The notes under the pieces are model-generated. The model did not search any database, was not told where the DNA came from, and saw only the letters and a list, made by a program, of their open reading frames with translations. 64,000 nucleotides of DNA from Fredericiella sp963839515. Its GTDB lineage: Bacteria; Chloroflexota; Anaerolineae; Caldilineales; Caldilineaceae. The stretch covers positions 186,001 through 250,000 of the forward strand of contig CAWIVN010000030.1 in NCBI GenBank assembly GCA_963839515.1, in the 5' to 3' direction. Below, piece by piece: positions 25,667-34,326 of this stretch (position 1 is the first letter of the stretch; the number at the start of each line of letters is the position of its first letter). A program made the position numbers and the translations under genes.

Positions 25667-26569
25667 TTACTTTTGGCCTACCACGGCCGTGGTTTCATGC
25701 ACTGCGCCGGCGCGCACATAGCGGACGACAACCGATTTGCCCACCAACCCGCTCGTCAACAACCCCTGCAGATCGTCCATCTGGCGCAAGGGATGGCCAT
25801 CCAAACTTACGAGGACGTCACCTTGCAGCAGGCCGGCCTGTGCTGCCGGACCATCGGCTTCCACTGACATAAGCATGAGTCCCGTCTGTTGGTCAAGCTG
25901 CCCGTGCAAGCCTGGGTCGAGGCGCACCGGCTGAATGCCGATGCCCAGGTAGCCGCGCGGCATGTGCCCATGCTGCAGAACTGTATCCACTACGCGCTTG
26001 ACGGTGGCCGACGGAATGGTGAGGCTGACCCCACGTGCCAGGGCCGACGAATTGATGCCTGCCAAGCGGCCATCGCCTGTGACCAGCGGCCCGCCTGAGA
26101 ATCCGGGATACATGACGATGTCGCTTTGCAGGTAGCGATCCATCTCGCCGCCCGCCGGCGTACGAAACGCGCCGCCCAGGGCGGTCACCAGGCCCAGCAC
26201 AGCTTGCACATTGCGCCCCGGGCGACCAAGCGCCAATGCCAGGTTGCCGACCCGCAGTTCGCCGGCATCCACCCACGATGCCGCCGCCAGCTGCCCGCTT
26301 GCTACGCGCAGCACGGCCAGGTCGGTGCTCGGGTCGCGCCCTACCAGCTGCGCCGCCACGCTTTCGCCATTGGCCAGGCCGACAGCGAGATTGTCGTCGC
26401 GCTCGACCACATGGTGCGCCGTAACGATCACGCCGTCGGCGCTGTACACGACACCGGTAGCCGGCATACGGCTGCGCCCTTCGACGCGCACAATACTGCC
26501 GCCGGCGCGCTCCACCAGGTCGGCCATGGCATTCGAGAGTTCGGAAAGAGAAGGTAATGCTTGAGACAT
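25667..26569 (-). CDS. Cytosolic trypsin-like serine protease with PDZ domain
   Basis: A 300-aa protein with the HtrA layout: protease core (about 1-195) with His in VTAHHVV, Asp in PSTDLAVL and Ser in YPGFSGGPL, then one PDZ domain (about 205-295, RGYLGIGIQPV ... QAGLLQGDVLVSLDG). Unlike the protease at 1058 it has no signal peptide or membrane helix, so it is predicted to stay in the cytoplasm. AAAGGAG lies 6 nt before the ATG at 26569. A 9-bp inverted repeat (26600-26631) about 30 nt upstream is a candidate operator. It is monocistronic. Confidence 0.88.
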   Translation of the reverse strand: MSQALPSLSELSNAMADLVERAGGSIVRVEGRSRMPATGVVYSADGVIVTAHHVVERDDNLAVGLANGESVAAQLVGRDPSTDLAVLRVASGQLAAASWVDAGELRVGNLALALGRPGRNVQAVLGLVTALGGAFRTPAGGEMDRYLQSDIVMYPGFSGGPLVTGDGRLAGINSSALARGVSLTIPSATVKRVVDTVLQHGHMPRGYLGIGIQPVRLDPGLHGQLDQQTGLMLMSVEADGPAAQAGLLQGDVLVSLDGHPLRQMDDLQGLLTSGLVGKSVVVRYVRAGAVHETTAVVGQK

Positions 26570-26599
26570 AACGGCTCCTTTGCTTGTCATTCGGGATGC

Positions 26600-26631
26600 G
26601 ACACTAGGACTCGAGTTCTACCCCTAGTGTC
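26600..26631. promoter_or_regulatory. Inverted repeat GACACTAGG-N14-CCTAGTGTC
   Basis: Perfect 9-bp arms (26600-26608 and 26623-26631), with an inner palindrome ACTCGAGT, located 30 nt before the protease start. The size and position suit an operator or 5'-leader hairpin. It is not the CIRCE heat-shock sequence. Confidence 0.45.
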
Positions 26632-26706
26632 ACACAAAGCAAAAGGCGCCGCATCCATCGAACGGCTAGGTGGTGGATCAGTAGAACGGGGGATAGCATC
26701 ATCGGC

Positions 26707-26762
26707 CCCTCGCTCGGCGCCCGCAAACTGGCCTGCCTCATAACCAGTGCGCCGAGCGTGGG
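26707..26762 (-). terminator. Complex hairpin after the alcohol dehydrogenase gene
   Basis: 14-nt arms with one mismatch (26707-26720 and 26749-26762, core CGCTCGGCGC) enclose a smaller ACTGG/CCAGT stem. It lies 30 nt past the stop of the dehydrogenase on its 3' side, so it probably ends that transcript. Confidence 0.5.
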
Positions 26763-26793
26763 GCAGCAATTCCCTAAACCTACGCCGGCAAAC

Positions 26794-27957
26794 CTAAAAA
26801 TCGATCGCCTTGCCGTCGTAGACGTACTCAAACATCTGCGCCAGTTCTTCCGTCTCCGGAATACGCGGGGCGGTGAAGAACTGGGTGTCCTGCTCGGCGT
26901 ACTCCACCAATTTAGGGAGCGCCGCCTGGAAATCCTCGCGGCTCACGCCGAAGTCGGCAATACGCATGGGCTGGCCGACGGCGCGTTCCAACTCGCGCAT
27001 CTTCTCCACCAGCAGGCGACCGGCCGCCTCCGGGTCACGGCTGTCACTCCAACCGAGGAAGCGCACGATGTCTACATAGCGGCCGAGACCCGCGTTGACG
27101 GTGAACTCGGTGATGTAGGGCAGGTAGAGCGCTACGGCGCGGCCGTGCGGCTGCTTGAACAACGAGCCAAAGCTGTGTCCCATGGCGTGCGCCAGGCCCA
27201 GGTTGGCGTTGCCAAAGCCAAGACCCGCTAGCGAGGCGGCAATTCCCATCTTCTCGCGCGCCTCGACGTCGTCACCGCCGGCATAGGCACGTTCGAGATA
27301 GTCAAAGACCAGCTGCACAGCTTTCAGACACAGGCCGTCCGAGAAATCATTGGCCCAGGCACAAGTATAGCCCTCGATGGCATGTGTGAGCGCATCCAAC
27401 CCAGTGTCAGCCGTTACACGCGGCGGCAGTTCCATGGTCAGAGACGGGTCCACGATCGCCACCGTCGGCACCAATTCACGGCTGCCGGTGCTGAACTTGC
27501 GCTTCTCCTCGGTATCGGTCAGCACCAGCGCCCACGTCGCTTCGCTGCCGGTGCCGCTCGTCGTGGGGATGGCGATCAGCTTCGCCTTGCTCAGGCCCAG
27601 CGTTTCCATCGGATTGATATCCGTAGGGTCCAGGTCGGGCCGTTCGTACAGCGCCCAGATAGCCTTGGAGGCGTCCAGCGGGCTGCCACCGCCCAGGCCA
27701 ATGATCCAGTCAGGCTGGAATTCGCTAGCCACGACGGCCCCGCGGCGCACCGTTTGCAGGCTTGGTTCCGGCTCCACCTCGGCAAAGACGCAGGTCGCAA
27801 AGCCGACATCTTTTAAAATGTCCTCGATGCGGGCGGCAATCCCCAGCCGTGCCAGCGTAGGATCGGTCACGATCAACGCGCGCGAACCTTGAATATGGTG
27901 CAGGTGGCTTAACGCATCCTCACCATACACCAACATGGGCGATGAAAAATACCACAT
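26794..27957 (-). CDS. Iron-containing (group III) alcohol dehydrogenase
   Basis: A 387-aa NAD(P)-dependent dehydrogenase. The nucleotide-binding motif GGGSPLDASK (about residue 95) and TTSGTGSEAT are seen, and metal ligands are provided by Asp and His in GLDALTHAIEGY, His in GLAHAMGHSFG and His in KQPHGRAVALYLP. Members oxidise or reduce short alcohols, lactaldehyde, propanediol or hydroxy-acids. AGGGGAC lies just before the ATG. It is 34 nt downstream of the SCP-2 gene and on the same strand, so the two form an operon. Confidence 0.93.
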   Translation of the reverse strand: MWYFSSPMLVYGEDALSHLHHIQGSRALIVTDPTLARLGIAARIEDILKDVGFATCVFAEVEPEPSLQTVRRGAVVASEFQPDWIIGLGGGSPLDASKAIWALYERPDLDPTDINPMETLGLSKAKLIAIPTTSGTGSEATWALVLTDTEEKRKFSTGSRELVPTVAIVDPSLTMELPPRVTADTGLDALTHAIEGYTCAWANDFSDGLCLKAVQLVFDYLERAYAGGDDVEAREKMGIAASLAGLGFGNANLGLAHAMGHSFGSLFKQPHGRAVALYLPYITEFTVNAGLGRYVDIVRFLGWSDSRDPEAAGRLLVEKMRELERAVGQPMRIADFGVSREDFQAALPKLVEYAEQDTQFFTAPRIPETEELAQMFEYVYDGKAIDF

Positions 27958-27991
27958 AAGACGTCCCCTTGCGTACGGGCTCCCGCCCGAA

Positions 27992-28378
<387 letters not shown>

Positions 28379-28501
28379 AACGCAAAGCTCCTTTGTCGGC
28401 TTTTGGGACGGGTATGCTTTTGGATACTTTATTGTGCTTGCCGCGTGTGTTGGGCAAGTTGTTGCACTGTGATTTTATGCGGATATTTTGCACCGCTTTT
28501 T

Positions 28502-29842
28502 TTATACTGTGCCGGCGCGCTTGCGCTGGATGCGCGCCAGGCGATGCTCCAAATCAGCCGCCTGGCCGGGCAGCCGCTGGTAGGCTGGGGCCGTGCGCAG
28601 GTTGTGCAGCGCCCAACCAACCCACATTTCGGCGCGCTCAAAGTCCTGCCACTGCCATTCACAGCACTTGGCCAATTCGACATACGGCGTCGGGTCCACG
28701 CCCGGCACCGACGTCAGCCACAGCTCCCACACTTCCGCCGCCTCCTGCCAGCGCGCCTGCCGCTTGAGCAGGTCGCCCAACTGTGCAAAAGTATGCGCCC
28801 GGTGCACGTCGTCGGCAATCACCTCCAGCGCATGGCGGTAGGCCCACTCCGCCCGGGCCAGGTCGCCGCAGCGGGTGTAGCCTGTGCCCAGCGACAGCCA
28901 ATCCTCGCCCTGCACCTCCAGTGTTGTCTCCGCTTCTTCAGGCGCCGTGTAGGCCTGGATCAGCCGCTGTGCCAGCGAGACCATCGAGACGATATCCTCG
29001 CGGTTGTGATAGAAGACGCGGCTCATCTCGCCTGCATTGCCTGTGCGCACATAGTCCAGGTACAGGTAGGGGATCAATGCGCCGGCGACGTCGTCCTGCG
29101 TGCGCCGGATGCCCAGGATCATCTGCTCCAGGTTGATAAGCCGGCAGCTCTGCAGCCGGCGCCGCCACAAGCGCCGCGCCGGCATCAACAGGTCCAGATG
29201 CGGCGCACCCTCGGCCAGCAGTGCGACCATCGCTCGCTCGGCCAAAAGGCGCCGATTTTGCAGATAACGCCCACGCAGCAGCGGCAGGTCAAACCCGCGG
29301 CCGTTAAACGTGACGACCAGGCGCTTGTCGCCCAGCAAGTCGGCCACGGCCGCCAGCACGGCCCCTTCTTCGCCGGGGTGGCGCATAAAGAACTGGCGCA
29401 CGACAAAGTGTGAGGGAACAGGCGTGTCGTCAAATGCCTCAAACGTTCCCACGCCGACCATGAAGGCATAGACGCCGGCCCCGTTGCCCAGGCCCGTCGT
29501 CTCGGTGTCGATAAAGGCGGCCCCCCCAAAATCTTCCAACTCGTCCAGAGCAAACTCGGGATGCCAGGAGGCCAGCGCACGCGGAGCCACCGCCAGCAGA
29601 TCGCCCAGCGCACGGCTGCCGCGCAGCGCCGCCAGCGGGTGCGCTTCGGTCACCACATAGCAGGCACCGACCGCTGTCAGCCACTCCTCGCCCGGCGCCA
29701 GCTCTTCCAGCGGGCCGCGCCGCGCCGGCCGCACCATCTCCGGCGGCAGGTCTTCGTCGAGCGGGACATAAGTCGGTTCAGGTCGTGTGCGTTGAGGACG
29801 CAAACTTTGCAGCCGGCGCAGCCGATCAAGCGTGGAACTCAT
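28502..29842 (-). CDS. YprB-like RNase H-fold exonuclease with TPR tail
   Basis: A 446-aa protein. After a basic N-terminal helix and a linker, a DEDD-type exonuclease domain (about 115-300) is seen: FIDTETTGLGN (Asp and Glu metal ligands), VTFNGRGFDLPLL, and HNREDIVSMVSL with the last Asp. The C-terminal 130 residues form TPR-like helical repeats (RCGDLARAEWAYRHALEV). The YprB family is a predicted nuclease group often near RecQ-like helicases; here recJ lies to the right on the other strand. The ATG has no Shine-Dalgarno but sits 6 nt after a -10 box, so leaderless translation is likely. Confidence 0.85.
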   Translation of the reverse strand: MSSTLDRLRRLQSLRPQRTRPEPTYVPLDEDLPPEMVRPARRGPLEELAPGEEWLTAVGACYVVTEAHPLAALRGSRALGDLLAVAPRALASWHPEFALDELEDFGGAAFIDTETTGLGNGAGVYAFMVGVGTFEAFDDTPVPSHFVVRQFFMRHPGEEGAVLAAVADLLGDKRLVVTFNGRGFDLPLLRGRYLQNRRLLAERAMVALLAEGAPHLDLLMPARRLWRRRLQSCRLINLEQMILGIRRTQDDVAGALIPYLYLDYVRTGNAGEMSRVFYHNREDIVSMVSLAQRLIQAYTAPEEAETTLEVQGEDWLSLGTGYTRCGDLARAEWAYRHALEVIADDVHRAHTFAQLGDLLKRQARWQEAAEVWELWLTSVPGVDPTPYVELAKCCEWQWQDFERAEMWVGWALHNLRTAPAYQRLPGQAADLEHRLARIQRKRAGTV

Positions 29843-29848
29843 GTGCTG

Positions 29849-29877
29849 ATCATAGCCTATTCGGGGCACTGCGCCAA
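29849..29877 (-). promoter_or_regulatory. Promoter with leaderless geometry for the YprB-like gene
   Basis: TTGGCG (complement of 29872-29877), 17 bp, TATGAT (complement of 29849-29854), then 6 nt to the ATG at 29842. Confidence 0.6.
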
Positions 29878-29885
29878 TTCCGTGG

Positions 29886-31300
29886 GGAGGTGGGGGGGGG
29901 GGGGGGGGGAGAGAGAGGAGGGGGGGTGGGGGGTGGCGAAAAAGCGTGCAGCGTCACTGCCGGGACTGTGTACCCTTCAAGGCCAGTGAAAAAAGTACGT
30001 ACAGGAAGGAAACGGGGAGGAGCGAGTACGGGCGAGAGGGGGCACTGCGGAAGCGGGGGACACGATGACGCGGCGGGGGAGCGAAAGCGACTGAGGCGCC
30101 GCGGAGGAACACACGCCGCGCGGGCGGGAACGGGCGGGCGGGAGCGCGCGAGAAGGGGAGGGGCGCGCGGGCCCGGAGAAAGGCGCGCGGGGGGCGGCAC
30201 CAGCCGCGGGAGCGGCGGCGCACGGGCGGCCGGGAGAGGCGCGCGGCGGCGGAGGCGGCGGGCGCGCGGGGGGCCGCGGGGCGGAGGAAACACCCGGGCG
30301 GGCGACCGGGGGCGGGGGCGCGGCGGACGCGCAGGCGCAGACCCCGGGCGCGAACGGGCGCGGACAGGTCAAAGAGGCCCCCGCGCGAACCACAGCACGC
30401 GGGCGGACGGCGAGGGGGCGAGCCCAGACGCCGCGGGAGCGAAAACGACACCCCGACGAAAGATAGATGCCCGCCCCCAAATCGGCATGTCGCCGCGCGC
30501 GCACACAGCCTCGACGCCCCGATCGGCGCGCAAAGCACGAGCACGACTAGCTCTGACCCACCCCGAACCAGCCCACGGGGTCGCCTCGGCCACGGTCGTC
30601 AGTCGAGGTGCGAGCGCGACCCTACGGAAGCGCACGAGAGGGCAAAAAGAAACCCACGCCCCGAGGACGTAGGACAGCGTGAGCCAGCAGATGTCCAGCA
30701 GAGGTGCGCGAAGCGAGAACCGAAGACAATATGGAGGCAAACGCAGGTCACGTCACCAGCGTGACGGCTTTCACCCCGGGAGCGGTGTGCGCGGAGCAGT
30801 GCTGCACTGGTGGACATGGGGGCAGCATGGGAGCGTCGAGAGCTAGACGCGTGCAGCCCGTCTAGCACAATGCACGACAGCGGCGCACAGGCACAGGACG
30901 CTGCGGTGGCGGGATCTGCTCACTGCTCGGCACGAGGTCGGCCCTGCGTACTGTCGGGGGCGACAGCTGGCGCAGCGAGGGCGCTGACTCACACGGGGCG
31001 CCGTACGCGCGGCGATGTGGTGGTCGGCGCCGCACGCGGTGGCACTCGGTGGTCGGGCGTGCAGTCTAACCCCAAGGCCCGTCGCCGCAGCTAAGACATA
31101 CTCGCCTCCCGATAGCGCGAGGGCACGAAAAAAAGAGAGGAAAGAGATGGATCGCATTGCCAGAAGATGTCTGCTGACAGAGCCTATCAAAATCCACTAA
31201 CGAGCAGCACAGGGAGCGCCCAAACGTTAAAAAAGGGCATCTTGTTGCCCCTTGGTATAGCAATGGAAGTAGGAAAACAAGACAAATATATCTAGCAATA
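29886..31300. other. Gene-less stretch of anomalous composition
   Basis: About 1.4 kb between the YprB-like and recJ genes. It opens with purine runs including 18 consecutive G (29892-29909). From 30093 to 30368 the plus strand has no T at all (276 nt) and is almost pure G/C/A. From about 30.5 to 31.2 kb it becomes mixed but still resembles no coding sequence. Frames that stay open here are a by-product of the missing T (no TAA, TAG or TGA) and encode Arg/Gly/Ala strings; none has a ribosome site or recognisable motif. I see no gene, tRNA or rRNA. It may be low-quality sequence filling an assembly gap. Confidence 0.7.
31229..31250 (-). terminator. Orphan intrinsic terminator reading leftwards
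   Basis: On the minus strand GGGCA, 6 nt, TGCCC and then six T form a classic short terminator. No minus-strand gene precedes it within 150 bp (recJ is on the plus strand), so it would end a short antisense or divergent transcript. Confidence 0.45.
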
Positions 31301-31360
31301 GACACCGGAGTGGCCAGCATAGCACAACAAAGTACTATCAAGCAGAAAAGAGAAGGGGCG

Positions 31361-31369
31361 TGGTATACT
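31361..31369 (+). promoter_or_regulatory. Extended -10 promoter of recJ
   Basis: TGGTATACT (TG-N-TATACT) lies 9 nt before the recJ ATG. No -35 is visible and there is no Shine-Dalgarno, giving a leader of at most about 3 nt. Confidence 0.45.
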
Positions 31370-31378
31370 GTTGATTCT

Positions 31379-33115
31379 ATGCATCCGCTGCAACAAAAAT
31401 GGCTCGTCGCCGCACCAGCACCCGCATCATTTCTGCAATCGGTGCCCGATCACCCGCTGCTGGCACAGGTGCTCTACAACCGCGGCCTGTGCACGGCTGC
31501 CGAAGTCAATGCCTTTCTCAACGGCGCCGACGCTGCCGCCATCAATCCCTACAAGCTGGCCGACATGACTCCTGCCGTGCAGCGCATCCTGCGCGCCATC
31601 CGCACCGGCGAGACGATGTGCGTCTATGGCGACTTTGACGTGGATGGCGTCAGTTCGACGGCGCTGCTTGTCATGGCGCTGCAGGCCGCCGGCGGCGCCG
31701 TCGGCCCCTATATTCCCGACCGCGTGGATGAGGGCTATGGCCTCAATCTGGACGCCGTCACCCGCATCGCCACCAAGGCCACGCTGCTGATTACGGTGGA
31801 CTGCGGCATCCGCAGCATCGAGGAGGTGGCGCACGCCAACCGGCTCGGCATGGACGTGATCGTCACCGACCATCACACGGTAGGTCCGCAGCTGCCGCCC
31901 GCTGTGGCCGTAATCAACCCGCGCCGCGCCGACTGTCCCTCCAAGTTCGACCGCCTGGCGGGCGTAGGCGTGGCCTATCGCCTGGCGCAGGCCGTGCTGC
32001 GCGCAGCCGCCAACGATGATGCCGGCAATGGCCGCCTATCCGTCGACGCCGTTACCGAGATAGAGGAAAGCCTGCTCGACCTGGTGGCGCTGGGCACGGT
32101 CGCCGACGTGATGCCGCTGCTTGGCCAGAACCGCACGCTGGTGCGCCGCGGCCTGGAAAAGCTGAACAAGCAGCCGCGCCCCGGTATCGAGGCGCTGATG
32201 CGCGTGTCCGACCTCAACCCTGGCAGTGTGGACAGCACCGCGATCTCCTTTCGCCTGGCCCCGCGCCTCAATGCCGCCGGCCGCCTTCACCACGCCAAGC
32301 TGGCCTACGACCTCCTGCGCACCACCGATCCCACCACGGCGTTCATCCATGCCAAAACGCTGGAAGACCTCAACCGGCAGCGGCGCACGTTGACCGAAAA
32401 GGCACAGGCCGAGGCCGAGCTCCAGCTGGCCGCTGAGTTGGCAGACGACCCGCCGCTGTTGATGACAGGCAGCGCCACCTTTGAGCACGGCGTAGTCGGC
32501 CTCGTGGCCGGCAAACTGGTCGAGCGCTTCTACCGGCCTGCGCTTGTCCTGCGCGAGGAAGAGGAAACCGCCCGCGGCAGCGCCCGCAGCATCCCCGAGT
32601 TTGACATCAGCCACGCCCTCGACCAGGTGGACGGTCTGCTCCTGCGTCACGGCGGCCATCCGTTGGCGGCGGGCTTTACCGTCAAAACCGCCAACCTGCC
32701 TGCCCTGCGCGAGGCGCTCACCGGCCTGGCCGCCGCCGAGCTGGGCGACCGCAGCCAACTGTGCCCCACGCTCGCCATCGATGCCGAAATCAGCCTGGAA
32801 GACATCACCTGGAGCCTGATCGAGCAGTTTGGCCGGCTGGAGCCCACCGGCGAGGACAATCGCCCGCCTGTCCTATGCGCACGCCACACCCGCGTGCGCA
32901 GCGTGCGCACCGTCGGCGAGGGCAAGCACCTCAAGCTCGGCCTCGACAGCGGCCCCGGCACCCACGTCTTTGATGCGGTGGGCTTCCGCCTTGGCGACTG
33001 GAAAGACGCGCTCCACGAAGGCAGCTACGTCGACGTCGTCTTCCAAGCTGAGATCAACGAATGGCAGAACCAGAAGCGTTTGCAGTTGAACTTACAGGAT
33101 GTGCGCGGGGTGTAG
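31379..33115 (+). CDS. recJ: Single-stranded-DNA-specific exonuclease RecJ
   Basis: A 578-aa 5'-3' exonuclease acting on single-stranded DNA in recombination and mismatch repair. DHH-family motifs are in order: YGDFDVDGVSS (about residue 84), ITVDCGIRS, VIVTDHH (DHH at 164-166), RLAGVGVAYRLAQ, the DHHA1 block with GSARSIPEFDISHAL and LRHGGHPLAAGFTV, and the C-terminal OB-fold. Length matches the compact RecJ form. The ATG at 31379 is preferred over the upstream ATG-less extension because a promoter ends at 31369. The frame is clean, in contrast to the damaged genes that follow. Confidence 0.95.
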   Translation: MHPLQQKWLVAAPAPASFLQSVPDHPLLAQVLYNRGLCTAAEVNAFLNGADAAAINPYKLADMTPAVQRILRAIRTGETMCVYGDFDVDGVSSTALLVMALQAAGGAVGPYIPDRVDEGYGLNLDAVTRIATKATLLITVDCGIRSIEEVAHANRLGMDVIVTDHHTVGPQLPPAVAVINPRRADCPSKFDRLAGVGVAYRLAQAVLRAAANDDAGNGRLSVDAVTEIEESLLDLVALGTVADVMPLLGQNRTLVRRGLEKLNKQPRPGIEALMRVSDLNPGSVDSTAISFRLAPRLNAAGRLHHAKLAYDLLRTTDPTTAFIHAKTLEDLNRQRRTLTEKAQAEAELQLAAELADDPPLLMTGSATFEHGVVGLVAGKLVERFYRPALVLREEEETARGSARSIPEFDISHALDQVDGLLLRHGGHPLAAGFTVKTANLPALREALTGLAAAELGDRSQLCPTLAIDAEISLEDITWSLIEQFGRLEPTGEDNRPPVLCARHTRVRSVRTVGEGKHLKLGLDSGPGTHVFDAVGFRLGDWKDALHEGSYVDVVFQAEINEWQNQKRLQLNLQDVRGV

Positions 33116-33173
33116 AGTTCATGCACGTTCGCCGCCATAATGCGGCAGCATTGTCGTTCTGATGAAGCTATCT

Positions 33174-33761
33174 AACGAGAATTCTGGGTAAGACGGGACT
33201 CCCAAAAGCGAGTAAGCTGAATGTCGCCAAACACAAGCTACGCGCTACAAAGGAGTCCTGGCATGAGTTTACTCGAATTGTTCTGTGCTGTCGATGATTT
33301 CTGTACTGTTATGGCGTCTGCACCGGAAGTGCCTTTGTGGACGCCACGGCATTGGCCGTGTGTCGCAATAGCGCATCCACCGGCAAAGGTCTTTGGCGGC
33401 ATTGCCGCCCGTGGTAAGACGAGCATGGGCTGGCTCTATGGCTTCAAGCTCCACCTGGTCGCCAACGACTGCGGCGAACTGCTGGCCTGCCAGCTGACAC
33501 CGGGCAACATCGATGACCGCCAGCCGGTGCCAACCCTCGCCAAACGCCTCTTCGGCAAGCTCTTCGGCGACAAAGGCTACATCAACCAGCAACTCGTGGC
33601 GCAGTTGCTCAATGCCTGCACATTCCCGCCACCGCAGTCCGCTCAACTTTGTCGTCAGTCTGTTGGCACAGCCGGATTGCCTACTGCCTGCAACCCAAGA
33701 AACCGTTACTGCACCTGCATCGTGAGGTTCTGTTGCCGGCTGCTTAACCAGAATTCACGTT
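33174..33761 (+). mobile_element. Deleted IS982-family insertion sequence
   Basis: 19-bp terminal inverted repeats match at 17/19: AACGAGAATTCTGGGTAAG (33174-33192) and the complement of 33743-33761 (AACGTGAATTCTGGTTAAG). Inside is a disrupted IS982-type transposase. The element is 588 bp, against about 1 kb for an intact member, so a large internal part is missing. No target-site duplication is visible at the ends. The right end cuts into the alpha-carbonic anhydrase fragment. Confidence 0.8.
33263..33725 (+). pseudogene. IS982-family transposase remnant
   Basis: The start MSLLELFCAVDDFC is the normal IS982 N-terminus. It then jumps to the catalytic core KVFGGIAARGKTSMGW, KLHLVANDCGELLACQLTPG, DDRQPVPTLAKRLFGKLFGDKGYI, showing loss of roughly 120 internal codons. 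After NQQLVAQLLNA the frame is lost; the family C-terminus (HRSPLNFVVSLLAQ) reappears in another frame at about 33630. It is not functional. AAAGGAG precedes the ATG. Confidence 0.8.
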
Positions 33762-34043
33762 ACCAACTACAACCCGAGCAACGTCAACATCGTCAACAAC
33801 GGCCATACCGTTGAGGTGGTTTATGCCCCCGGCAGCTTCTTCACGTTAGACGGCGAGCAGTACGACCTCAAACAGTTCCGCTGATTCCTGATGATCAGCC
33901 CCATCGAACTCTCCGCCGAGCAGATCGCCGCCTTCACCGCCATTTACGACGGCAACAACCGACCCGTGCAGCCGCTGGGTGGACGCACGGTAGAGGCAGA
34001 TACGACTGCGCAAACGCGCCAGTCGACGCCAGCGCAGCGTTGA
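33762..34043 (+). pseudogene. Alpha-carbonic anhydrase remnant
   Basis: Directly after the IS end the plus strand encodes NPSNVNIVNNGHTVEVVY and FFTLDGEQYDLKQF, the beta-sheet just before the zinc-binding FHFH of alpha-class carbonic anhydrases, then a stop (33882-33884). At 33891 the C-terminal block SPIELSAEQIAAFTAIYDG and NNRPVQPLGGR follows. The N-terminus (taken by the IS) and the active-site centre are gone, so the enzyme is dead. Its family interconverts CO2 and bicarbonate in the periplasm; the convergent SulP remnant may have been its bicarbonate-transport partner. Confidence 0.75.
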
Positions 34044-34044
34044 G

Positions 34045-34322
34045 GTCGAAAAGTCCGGGCCGACCACCAGCTGGCGCGTGAGCCCAGAAGGGCATAGCCG
34101 ATAATGGCGACCATGGTCGCATATAGACCGGTGACCACGGGCATCCCGGCCAACTCGGCGTATGCCATGCCTTGCGGGATCGACGACGACACCCAAGGCG
34201 ATTCCTGCGACAAGATCGCGCCTGATCGAGCCAGGCTGGAAGCCGGCTGTCCACGGCAGCAGCCAGCGGCGCAGACCCGCGCCGCGTGAGGGCTGCTTGG
34301 CAGAGACAGTTGCTTGTGCCAT
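34045..34322 (-). pseudogene. SulP-family anion transporter, N-terminal remnant
   Basis: From the ATG at 34322 the frame gives LRRWLLPWTAGFQPGSIRRD and LVAGIALGVVV, then shifts to IPQGMAYAELAGMPVVTGLYATMVAIIGYALLGS, then shifts back to RQLVVGPDFSTSTL. These are the first two helices and the Pro-rich SulP signature of sulfate/bicarbonate transporters. The remaining roughly 400 residues are absent. Two frameshifts plus truncation make this a pseudogene. Confidence 0.75.
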
Positions 34323-34326
34323 GCTG

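Noticed and set aside
29785..30672. Long Arg/Gly-rich frames on both strands in the T-poor region
   Set aside because: Open only because T is missing; no ribosome site, no domain.
33174..33192. Target-site duplication for the IS982 copy
   Set aside because: Bases outside the two ends do not match each other, so none can be claimed.
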